Positions 1 through 5,209 of a stretch of DNA of 5,209 nucleotides are shown piece after piece. The translations under genes and the position numbers were made by a program. The notes beneath the pieces were generated by a model. The model did not search any database and had not been told where the DNA came from. It saw only the letters and a list, made by a program, of their open reading frames with translations. This DNA is from CAYLNM01 sp964385045. GTDB taxonomy: Bacteria > Planctomycetota > Phycisphaerae > Phycisphaerales > SM1A02. Where the stretch lies: assembly GCA_964385045.1 (NCBI GenBank), contig CAYLNM010000227.1:1-5209 (forward strand), written 5' to 3'. The first letter of the stretch is position 1, and each line of letters starts with the position of its first letter.

Positions 1-54
1 GTGGAAGCGTGGACCCATCCCGCGAGCGGGGCAGGATCCGTCAGGACGTACCAT
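1..54 (-). CDS. Possible outward-reading gene start inside the left repeat (partial)
   Basis: Reading out of the window on the minus strand, an ATG at 54-52 opens 18 codons with no stop (MVRPDGSCPARGMGPRFH). A TANNNT box (TACGCT, the complement of 61-66) ends six bases before the ATG, the spacing seen for leaderless genes in some high-GC bacteria. The repeat begins one base before this ATG. The peptide resembles no family I know, and 18 open codons are expected by chance in GC-rich DNA. The opposite strand of the repeat is also open, so this call is tentative. Confidence 0.15.
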   Translation of the reverse strand, partial: MVRPDGSCPARGMGPRFH

Positions 55-55
55 G
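1..55. repeat. Left copy of a perfect 55-bp terminal inverted repeat
   Basis: Bases 1-55 are the exact reverse complement of 5155-5209. Identity stops at base 56 (T here, where the other copy would need G). The repeat holds a small GC-rich dyad at 19-30 (CCCGC-GA-GCGGG) and a GGATCC palindrome at 34-39. It occupies the very edge of the window, so its outer limit is unknown and the true repeat may be longer. It could be the end of an insertion sequence or another multicopy element, or the junction overlap left by a de Bruijn graph assembler run at k=55. The match itself is certain; its nature is not. Confidence 0.97.
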
Positions 56-60
56 TCGGC

Positions 61-66
61 AGCGTA
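61..66 (-). promoter_or_regulatory. Candidate -10 box facing out of the left end
   Basis: TACGCT on the minus strand matches the TANNNT form of a -10 element and lies six bases before the ATG at the edge of the left repeat. A similar box (TATGCT, 5143-5148) sits in the same place at the right end. No convincing -35 element is visible. Six-base matches of this kind are common by chance; the paired placement is the main support. Confidence 0.2.
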
Positions 67-150
67 CCAGCGTTCGACGTGAGTCCGCGCGAGGACGGCG
101 GAAAGTCCGGCGGCGGTGCGGTGGTGGACCGCGTGGAGCTCGCGCGGGGG

Positions 151-366
151 TCAGTTGCCGGCGGAGCGCAGCTCGACGAACGCCGCGGCGTCCGCGTGCG
201 GCTGGATCTCCTTGCCGTTCGCGAGGTACACCGCGCAGACGGTCTCCGTCACGTGGCGGACCCCCACGACCGAGTCGGCCCGGCCCCACATCGCGGCCTT
301 GACGCCCTCCCGGAAGTTGGTGTCCCAGTCCTCGAAGCTGACCAGATCCTGCTGTCGCGCGGCCAT
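151..366 (-). CDS. Small hypothetical protein, 71 aa, divergent from mcrB
   Basis: This complete minus-strand gene runs from ATG (366-364) to TGA (153-151). I do not recognise the family. Two things support it as real: nearly every codon ends in G or C, and the amino-acid composition is balanced, unlike the Arg/Pro-rich shadow frames around it. A GGGGA Shine-Dalgarno-like sequence (complement of 374-378) lies seven bases before the ATG. The N-terminal half is acidic and aromatic (F11, W14, F18, W27). The rest reads like short beta strands (VRHVTETVCAVYL, residues 36-48) followed by a hydrophobic AAAFVEL segment (60-66). There is no signal peptide, membrane helix, zinc-binding cluster or helix-turn-helix. 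It is transcribed away from mcrB across a 251-bp gap, so it is not in the operon. It could be an accessory protein of the restriction locus or an unrelated neighbour. Confidence 0.68.
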   Translation of the reverse strand: MAARQQDLVSFEDWDTNFREGVKAAMWGRADSVVGVRHVTETVCAVYLANGKEIQPHADAAAFVELRSAGN

Positions 367-617
367 CGCTGCGTCCCCATGCGGGTGTCGGCGATCCGGT
401 CCCGCCTGTCCAGCGGTCGATCACAGACTACCCACGCGACCTCGGGGCAGCCAGCGGTTTGGTGACAGCACCATGTCGGCTTCCGTCGTGCTCCGGCCTC
501 GCCGTCGCGCGCTTTTCGGCAGAATGGTGCCGTGTACGTTCGAGGGCGGCTGCGGCCGCGACCCGGCCCGTGCCCGATCGTTCTCGCTACCCCGTTCGCC
601 ATGTACCCGAGATCTCG
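367..617. promoter_or_regulatory. Divergent intergenic region between the small gene and mcrB
   Basis: These 251 bp separate two genes reading apart, so both promoters should lie here. The plus-strand frame leading into mcrB stays open back to a TTG at 459, but the extra 53 codons are rich in Arg, Ala, Pro and Ser and look non-coding. One compact dyad is visible at 517-532. Possible -10-like hexamers for mcrB are CAGAAT (520-525) and TACGTT (535-540), neither with a good -35. No tRNA, riboswitch or terminator is evident. Confidence 0.4.
517..532. promoter_or_regulatory. Short dyad upstream of mcrB, possible operator
   Basis: CGGCA at 517-521 and TGCCG at 528-532 form a 5-bp inverted repeat around a 6-base centre (GAATGG). 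It overlaps the -10-like CAGAAT (520-525), the position where a dimeric repressor would act. A 5-bp dyad is weak evidence in GC-rich DNA, and no regulator gene is in the window to pair with it. Confidence 0.15.
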
Positions 618-3600
618 ATGGTCGACCGCACCCGCCCCGACGACGCCCGTGCCGTCTTCGCCGCCGCGCTGCCCGACGAGGGCGAGCGGCGTGTCTTCCT
701 TCGACTGTTCGCCGACGCGGTGCGGACCGCCCACGCCGAGGGGTCGCGGACCTGGTCCGTCACCTTGAAGCGGCGGCTCGTGCGGCTGAACGTCGGTCGC
801 CTGGTGGCGATCGATGCGTGGGCGCCGCCGAACGGACCCGAGGCGGGTGGTCGGCGCCGGGCGGGGTACCTGCTGCTGGCGGTCCCCGAGCTCGACGACG
901 CGACCGCCCGGGCGCTGCGGCAGGTCGGCGAGGACGGCGGGAGCCCGGCTGGCCACGAAGATCTCCGCTGGTGGCGGAGCGTCCCCGCGACCTGGATCGC
1001 CGCCCACGCCGATGCGCTGCGCCGGCCCCTGCTCGCCGCGGTCCGCGCCGTGGCCGCCCGCACGAGCGTGTGCGGCGTCGCCCGTGCCTGGTCGCCCGGG
1101 GTGATCGAGCATCTGCGGCGGGAGCTCGACCTCGACGTGCCGTTCGCGGATCACCCGGATCCCGACGCCGGCGTCGGCGGCGGGCCCGACGGCGATGGCG
1201 AGGACGAGCTGCTGGAGGCGGAGGACCTCGTCCCGGACTTCGCCGAGTGGTTCGGGGCCTCGGGGGACGGACCGCGGGTGCTCGCCGCATGCGACGAGCT
1301 CCGCGGGCGACTGCAGGCGGCGTGGTCGCCCCTCGCGGACCGTCCGGCGGCCGATCCGGCATTCGCGGGCGCCCTGTTCGAGGGTGTCGTCGGTCCGTCC
1401 GCCGCGGCGGCGGTCCCGTCGCTCACCGACGTGCGGTCCGCGTTCGCCGGGGCCGGGCTCGCCGCCGCGGACGACTGGCCGGGCACCGCGTCGCTCGTCG
1501 CCGAGCTCCTGCGGGCGGCCGGCCGTGACGCCGCGGCCTTCGAGCACGCGGCCTCCGTGTTCGCCCGCGATCCGCGGTCCGCGGGCTTCGACGCCTGCAT
1601 TCTCGGGCCGGCGGTCGCCGCCGCGCACGCCGAGCCGGGGCCCGCCGTCACGCCCGCGACCGCCGACGCGTTCCTCGCCCTGACCGGCGAGCCGCTCGAC
1701 CCGTCCGTGGAGGGCCTGCCCGGCACCCTGGCGTCCCTCCGCGAGATGGCGACGAGCCTCGCCGCCGCCTTCCGCGAGGAGCCGGCCCTCGCGGACCATG
1801 CCCCCCACCTCGTGTTCGAGGTCTTCTGCCACTGGGTCGCCCGCGTCCGTCCGCTCGACCACGAGCACCCGCCGGGCATCCAGTACTGGAAGATCGCGCC
1901 CGACGCGCAGGCGGCCCGCTGGGACGAGTGCCGCGAGGGCGGCTACATCTGCGTCGGGTGGCCTGCGATCGGGAACCTCTGGCTGCTCGGCGACGATCCG
2001 GTGCACCGGGCGCATCGCGCCTATCCGAAGATGGCGAGCGGGCGGTGCCACGACCTGAAGCGGTTCGCCCGGATCCCGGTCGGCTCGTACGTCGTCGCCA
2101 ATCGCGGGACGCGGGCGGTGCTGGGCATCGGCCGGGTCGTCGGGCCGTACGTCCACGCCCCGGACCAGGACGCGGAGTTCCCGAATCGGCTGCCGGTGGA
2201 GTGGATCGACACGACGCCGCGGCGCATCCACGAGAAGCGCTGGTTCACCACCTTCGACCGGCTCGACGCCGAGCACTTCGAGCGGATCCTGTCCGCGCCC
2301 GAGCTCGGGGGCGGCGACCGGGCGCCGGCGTTCACGCGGCGGACCTTCGAGCTGCTGGAGGTGATCCGCCGGGAGCCGACGGTCGAGACGGTCAAGCAGC
2401 ACAAGGACGAGCTGGCGCGATTCGTCAAGCGACCGTTGCGACGCATCCTCGACGAGCTGGCCGAGAGCATGCCTCCGTCGCTCGAGGCACTGGTCGAGAC
2501 GCGGAGTCGGACGCTGTCGCGCTTCCCGAAGAACGACTTCGGCCAGGGCGGGGCGTACCCGTTCCTCTGGGGCGCGTTCTATCCACGGGACCGGAAGCGG
2601 ACCGCCGGCGTGCAACTGTTCGCGGCCGCGCGGCCGGACGGATTCGAGGCCGGCTTCAGCGCCCGGTCGGCCGAGTCCGAGCGGCGCGACCGGCTACGGG
2701 ACCGGCTCCGCGAGCGGAAGGACGAGCTCGCGGCGTGGCTGGCCGCCCGGCTGCCCGACCGGCCGCTCGTCCAGCATGCCCGGGACGAGGAGGCCCGCGG
2801 GCCGGCGCTGGCGCCGAGTGAACTCGCGGGCTGGCTCGCCGATCCGCCGGCCGATCCGGTGCTCCGCATCGACGTGCCAGAGGACGAGGTGGTCGGCATG
2901 CCCGCGCCCGAGCTGGTCGACCTCACCGAGAAGGTCTTCCTCGCCTTCGCTCCGTTCATGCTGCTCGCCATCGCCGACGACCCGGAGCCGGCGCTGGCGC
3001 GGCTGCGGAGGGAGCTGGACGGCGACGATCCCACGCCGCCGCCGCCCGATCCGCCGGTGCCGGACGTGACGCCGTACACCCTCGACGACGCCGCCGGCGA
3101 CCTCTTCATGGACCGCGGCGAGATCGAGCGGCTCGTCGGACTCGTCCGCCGACGCCGCAACGTGATCCTGCAGGGCGCCCCGGGGACCGGCAAGACGTAC
3201 GCGGCTCGTCGCCTCGCCCAGGTCGTCGCCGGCCGCGCGGGCTCGGACGAGGTCGTGATGGTGCAGTTCCATCCGTCCTACTCGTACGAGGACTTCGTGC
3301 AGGGCTTCCGGCCCGCGGCGGAGGCCGGACGGTTCGAGCTCCGCGACGGCGTCTTCCACCGATTCTGCTCGCTCGCCCGGCGGCGACCCGAGCGCCACTT
3401 CGTCTTCATCATCGACGAGATCAACCGCGGCAACCTCGCCCGCATCCTCGGGGAGCTGATGGTGCTCATCGAGGCCGACAAGCGCGGCCCCGAGCACGCG
3501 ATGCCGCTCGCCTACGCCCGGCCGAACGACCCGCCGTTCCACGTGCCCGCCAACGTGCACCTGATCGGCCTGATGAACACCGCCGACCGGTCGCTCGCGG

Positions 3601-3968
3601 TGGTCGACTACGCCCTGCGCCGGCGGTTCGCGTTCACGACGCTCGCCCCCGCGTTCGGATCGACTCGGTTCGCCGAGCATCTTGCCGCGGCCGGCTGTCC
3701 GGAGGCGATGGTGGAGCGAGTGGTCACGCGGCTCGAGGCCCTCAACGCCGCGATCCGGGAGAGCCGCATGCTCGGCGAGGGCTTCGAGGTCGGCCACAGC
3801 TTCTTCACCGTGCCGCCCGGTCGGCGGGTGGAGGACTGGGACCGGTGGTGGGACGACATCCTCGTGCACGAGATCGCCCCGCTGCTCGCGGAGTACTGCT
3901 TCGACCAGCCGGCCGAGGCGCGGCGGCTGACCGCGATCGTGCGGGACGGCGACGGTTCGGTCGCGTGA
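618..3968 (+). CDS. mcrB: McrB-like AAA+ NTPase with EVE/PUA-like reader module (1116 aa)
   Basis: This is the motor and target-recognition subunit of a McrBC-type modification-dependent restriction system. The C-terminal third is a McrB-class AAA+ domain: Walker A GAPGTGKT (853-860), VQFHPSYSYEDFVQGF (882-897), Walker B FVFIIDE (928-934), the McrB signature MNTADRS (986-992), an Arg triplet (1001-1003) and VGHSFF (1058-1063). Upstream are residues 1-170 with a RLNVGR motif (56-61), an acidic linker (about 178-205), a helical stretch, and an EVE/PUA-like domain (about 421-550; YWKIAP, GYICVGW, VVANRG). Next come an unnamed block (FLWGAFYP, 649-656), a charged helix (about 690-715) and a Pro-rich linker (about 804-815). 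The protein is more than twice the length of E. coli McrB (459 aa), the excess lying before the motor. I chose ATG 618 because residues encoded upstream look non-coding; GAGAT at 609-613 is a weak ribosome site. The AAA+ assignment is firm, the EVE-like call is likely, and the target base is unknown. Confidence 0.95.
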   Translation: MVDRTRPDDARAVFAAALPDEGERRVFLRLFADAVRTAHAEGSRTWSVTLKRRLVRLNVGRLVAIDAWAPPNGPEAGGRRRAGYLLLAVPELDDATARALRQVGEDGGSPAGHEDLRWWRSVPATWIAAHADALRRPLLAAVRAVAARTSVCGVARAWSPGVIEHLRRELDLDVPFADHPDPDAGVGGGPDGDGEDELLEAEDLVPDFAEWFGASGDGPRVLAACDELRGRLQAAWSPLADRPAADPAFAGALFEGVVGPSAAAAVPSLTDVRSAFAGAGLAAADDWPGTASLVAELLRAAGRDAAAFEHAASVFARDPRSAGFDACILGPAVAAAHAEPGPAVTPATADAFLALTGEPLDPSVEGLPGTLASLREMATSLAAAFREEPALADHAPHLVFEVFCHWVARVRPLDHEHPPGIQYWKIAPDAQAARWDECREGGYICVGWPAIGNLWLLGDDPVHRAHRAYPKMASGRCHDLKRFARIPVGSYVVANRGTRAVLGIGRVVGPYVHAPDQDAEFPNRLPVEWIDTTPRRIHEKRWFTTFDRLDAEHFERILSAPELGGGDRAPAFTRRTFELLEVIRREPTVETVKQHKDELARFVKRPLRRILDELAESMPPSLEALVETRSRTLSRFPKNDFGQGGAYPFLWGAFYPRDRKRTAGVQLFAAARPDGFEAGFSARSAESERRDRLRDRLRERKDELAAWLAARLPDRPLVQHARDEEARGPALAPSELAGWLADPPADPVLRIDVPEDEVVGMPAPELVDLTEKVFLAFAPFMLLAIADDPEPALARLRRELDGDDPTPPPPDPPVPDVTPYTLDDAAGDLFMDRGEIERLVGLVRRRRNVILQGAPGTGKTYAARRLAQVVAGRAGSDEVVMVQFHPSYSYEDFVQGFRPAAEAGRFELRDGVFHRFCSLARRRPERHFVFIIDEINRGNLARILGELMVLIEADKRGPEHAMPLAYARPNDPPFHVPANVHLIGLMNTADRSLAVVDYALRRRFAFTTLAPAFGSTRFAEHLAAAGCPEAMVERVVTRLEALNAAIRESRMLGEGFEVGHSFFTVPPGRRVEDWDRWWDDILVHEIAPLLAEYCFDQPAEARRLTAIVRDGDGSVA
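3965..3968 (+). promoter_or_regulatory. GTGA stop/start overlap coupling mcrB and mcrC
   Basis: The mcrC GTG (3965-3967) shares bases with the mcrB TGA (3966-3968). No strong Shine-Dalgarno sequence precedes the GTG, so ribosomes finishing mcrB probably restart on mcrC. Such coupling would tie nuclease output to motor output, which suits a complex with fixed subunit ratios. It also supports the GTG start over the open reading frame that extends further upstream inside mcrB. Confidence 0.8.
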
Positions 3969-5125
3969 GCGGCGGCACGCCGGCACCGGTGGCGACGGCA
4001 GGCGAAGCCGCGGCGGCGCTCGGCGAGGCGATCCCGATCCGCAACCTCTACCGAATGCTGCTCTACGCGTGGGACGTGCTTCCCGAGGCGGCGCCCCGGG
4101 CGGCGGACGAGGAGGATCCGAGCACGCTCGCCGACCTGCTCGGGCGGATGCTGTGCGACCACATGCAGCCGGTGCTCGCCCGCGGCCTCGAGCAGGACTA
4201 CCTCGAGCAGGAGGCGTCGCTGACGAGCCTGCGGGGACGGATCCTCGTCGGCCCCACGGTGCTCGGGCAGCACGACCGGCGCGGCCGGGCCGTGTGCCGC
4301 TTCGACGAGCGGTCGCCGGACATCGCGATCAACCGGGCGATCAAGGCGACGGCCCGGCTGCTCCTGCGGTCGGACCTGCGGTCGACGGACACCCGTGACC
4401 GGCTGCACCGACTGGTGGAACGGCTGGCGGCGATCACGGACGTCCGTCCGACGCCCGAGCTGCTCGGTCCGGTGCGGCTCCACCGCAACAACCGCCGCTA
4501 CCGGATCCCGGTCTCCATCTGCCGCCTCGTGCTCGCCCGGATCGCGCCGGACGAACGGACCGGGCGACTGTCGCTCGCCGGCTTCCTGCGGGACGAGCAC
4601 GCGATGCGGCGTCTCTTCGAGCGGTTCGTGCGGCGGTTCCTGGCGTTCGAGATCGGCCGGGAGCCGGGGCGGCCGGACGGGCCGCGGGTGCGGGCCGAGC
4701 ATCTCGCGTGGGCGCCCGGCATCCAGCCGCTGGTGCCGAGGCTGGAGACGGACGTCACGCTGCGCTGGCCGGACCACGTGCGGATCGTGGAGTGCAAGTT
4801 CACGCGGCGGGTGACGCGGCCGCGGGCGGGCGGCGGCCGCGTGCTCCACGCCGGCTACCTGCGGCAGGTGCACGCGTACTGCGCCGCCATGGCCGCGACC
4901 GGCGTGGAGTCCGTGGACGCGGTGCTTCTTCACGCCCGGCCGGCCGCCGAGCGGCTGGACGTGCGGGTGCGGCTGCTGCCGTTCGACTGTCGGGTGCTCA
5001 CGCTCGACCTCGCCGCGGAGTGGACCGAGCTCGACGGGCAGCTGCGGAGCGTGGCGGCGCGCGATGCGGGTGCGGCGGCGCCGTCCACCGGGCGGGCGGG
5101 CGATGCCATCCGCGTCGGCCCCTGA
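3965..5125 (+). CDS. mcrC: McrC-like PD-(D/E)xK nuclease subunit (386 aa)
   Basis: This is the endonuclease subunit of the McrBC pair, which binds the McrB AAA+ ring and cuts DNA when the ring translocates. The N-terminal half carries the family landmarks IPIRNLYRMLLYAW (23-36), EQEASLTSLRGRI and INRAIKATARLLL, then GFLRDEHAMRRLFERFV. The nuclease core follows: D263 in ETDVTL, then E276 and K278 in VECKF, a D-x12-E-x-K spacing equal to that of E. coli McrC (D244, D257, K259). A QxxxY motif (Q301, Y305) follows, as in many nucleases of this fold. The length is close to E. coli McrC (348 aa). The start is GTG 3965, in the GTGA overlap with the mcrB stop; the next in-frame Met is residue 31, inside the conserved IPIRNLY block and so too late. 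The gene appears intact, with all expected catalytic residues present. Confidence 0.95.
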   Translation: MSGGTPAPVATAGEAAAALGEAIPIRNLYRMLLYAWDVLPEAAPRAADEEDPSTLADLLGRMLCDHMQPVLARGLEQDYLEQEASLTSLRGRILVGPTVLGQHDRRGRAVCRFDERSPDIAINRAIKATARLLLRSDLRSTDTRDRLHRLVERLAAITDVRPTPELLGPVRLHRNNRRYRIPVSICRLVLARIAPDERTGRLSLAGFLRDEHAMRRLFERFVRRFLAFEIGREPGRPDGPRVRAEHLAWAPGIQPLVPRLETDVTLRWPDHVRIVECKFTRRVTRPRAGGGRVLHAGYLRQVHAYCAAMAATGVESVDAVLLHARPAAERLDVRVRLLPFDCRVLTLDLAAEWTELDGQLRSVAARDAGAAAPSTGRAGDAIRVGP

Positions 5126-5142
5126 GCGGCACGCCCGCTTCG

Positions 5143-5148
5143 TATGCT
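5143..5148 (+). promoter_or_regulatory. Candidate -10 box facing out of the right end
   Basis: TATGCT ends seven bases before the ATG at 5156, spacing that suits a leaderless transcript. With a one-base gap it aligns with the left-end box: TATGCTG here, TACGCTG there. It lies in the 29-bp spacer after mcrC (5126-5154), where no stem-loop terminator is visible. No -35 element is evident. Confidence 0.25.
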
Positions 5149-5154
5149 GTCCCC

Positions 5155-5209
5155 CATGGTACGTCCTGACGGATCCTGCCCCGCTCGCGGGATGGGTCCA
5201 CGCTTCCAC
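5155..5209. repeat. Right copy of a perfect 55-bp terminal inverted repeat
   Basis: These bases are the exact reverse complement of 1-55, including the dyad (here 5180-5191) and GGATCC. The copy starts 29 bp after the mcrC stop and runs to the last base of the window. Because both copies end exactly at the window edges, the sequence was probably cut here by the repeat itself. Confidence 0.97.
5156..5209 (+). CDS. Possible outward-reading gene start inside the right repeat (partial)
   Basis: ATG at 5156-5158 opens 18 codons to the window end with no stop, encoding the same peptide as the left copy. It follows mcrC by 30 bp on the same strand, with TATGCT just upstream. If the repeat is a multicopy gene, this would be its start. 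The peptide matches no family I know, and the frame is too short to be persuasive. Confidence 0.18.
   Translation, partial: MVRPDGSCPARGMGPRFH

Noticed and set aside
98..350. Fragments resembling RNase P RNA: GGAAAGTCCGG near 100-110 and GAAGCTGACCAGA near 338-350.
   Set aside because: The two pieces are in the wrong order for rnpB, the bases after GGAAAGTCCGG do not continue the conserved core, and the second lies inside the small protein gene. Both are chance matches.
1..465. A plus-strand frame of 154 codons from the window edge.
   Set aside because: It overlaps the better-supported small gene at 151-366 on the other strand, and its composition is Arg/Asp/Val-rich without domains. It looks like a shadow.
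50..480. An 11-bp direct repeat, ACCATGTCGGC, at 50-60 and 470-480.
   Set aside because: A few 11-base matches are expected by chance in 5 kb of GC-rich DNA, and the similarity does not extend on either side.
459..617. A longer mcrB start at TTG 459 or GTG 462, adding about 53 residues.
   Set aside because: The added residues are Arg/Ala/Pro/Ser-rich and look translated from non-coding sequence. ATG 618 begins the region with normal protein composition.
249..2615. A 788-codon open frame on the minus strand, antisense to mcrB.
   Set aside because: The translation is rich in Arg, Gly, Pro, Glu and Val with no recognisable domain. It is the mirror of a strongly GC3-biased gene on the plus strand, whose McrB motifs settle the coding strand.
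3845..3964. An earlier mcrC start inside mcrB, adding 40 residues.
   Set aside because: The added stretch is Arg-rich and overlaps the conserved mcrB C-terminus. GTG 3965 gives a standard GTGA overlap and a McrC of normal length.
3608..5209. A 533-codon minus-strand frame starting GTG in the right repeat and running back through mcrC.
   Set aside because: It is antisense to mcrC, with low-complexity Arg/His/Pro-rich composition. The conserved McrC motifs are on the plus strand. That it starts in the repeat, like the 1-465 plus-strand frame, only reflects the repeat being open in that frame.

Overview
The window is about 5.2 kb of very GC-rich DNA, roughly 70% G+C by eye, with strong G/C preference at third codon positions. 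It fits a high-GC bacterium such as an actinobacterium, planctomycete or myxobacterium. I cannot place the genus from sequence alone. The core is a two-gene McrBC-type modification-dependent restriction system. The whole window is bounded by a perfect 55-bp inverted repeat.

Layout from left to right: an inverted-repeat copy (1-55); a short non-coding stretch; a small minus-strand gene of 71 codons (151-366) with no recognised family; a divergent intergenic region (367-617); a very long mcrB-like gene (618-3968, 1116 aa); mcrC (3965-5125, 386 aa) starting inside the mcrB stop codon (GTGA overlap); a 29-bp spacer; and the second inverted-repeat copy (5155-5209).

How the parts work together: the McrB-like protein has a McrB-class AAA+ NTPase motor at its C-terminus, with intact Walker A, Walker B and MNTADR motifs. 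In front of it are about 820 residues that should read the target DNA. These include an EVE/PUA-like module (about 421-550) of the kind thought to bind modified bases. McrC supplies the PD-(D/E)xK nuclease (D263, E276, K278, Q301, Y305) that the McrB ring would activate. By family analogy the pair should cleave foreign DNA carrying modified bases. The substrate cannot be read from the sequence. The small divergent gene might be an accessory part or just a neighbour.

The inverted repeat has two readings. The segment may lie between two inverted copies of a mobile or multicopy sequence. Alternatively, the exact 55-bp length may reflect a common assembler k-mer size, with the contig stopping where a longer repeat begins. 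In both readings the repeat starts at an outward-facing CATGG, with a TANNNT box just inside at each end. No transposase, integrase or tRNA gene is visible.
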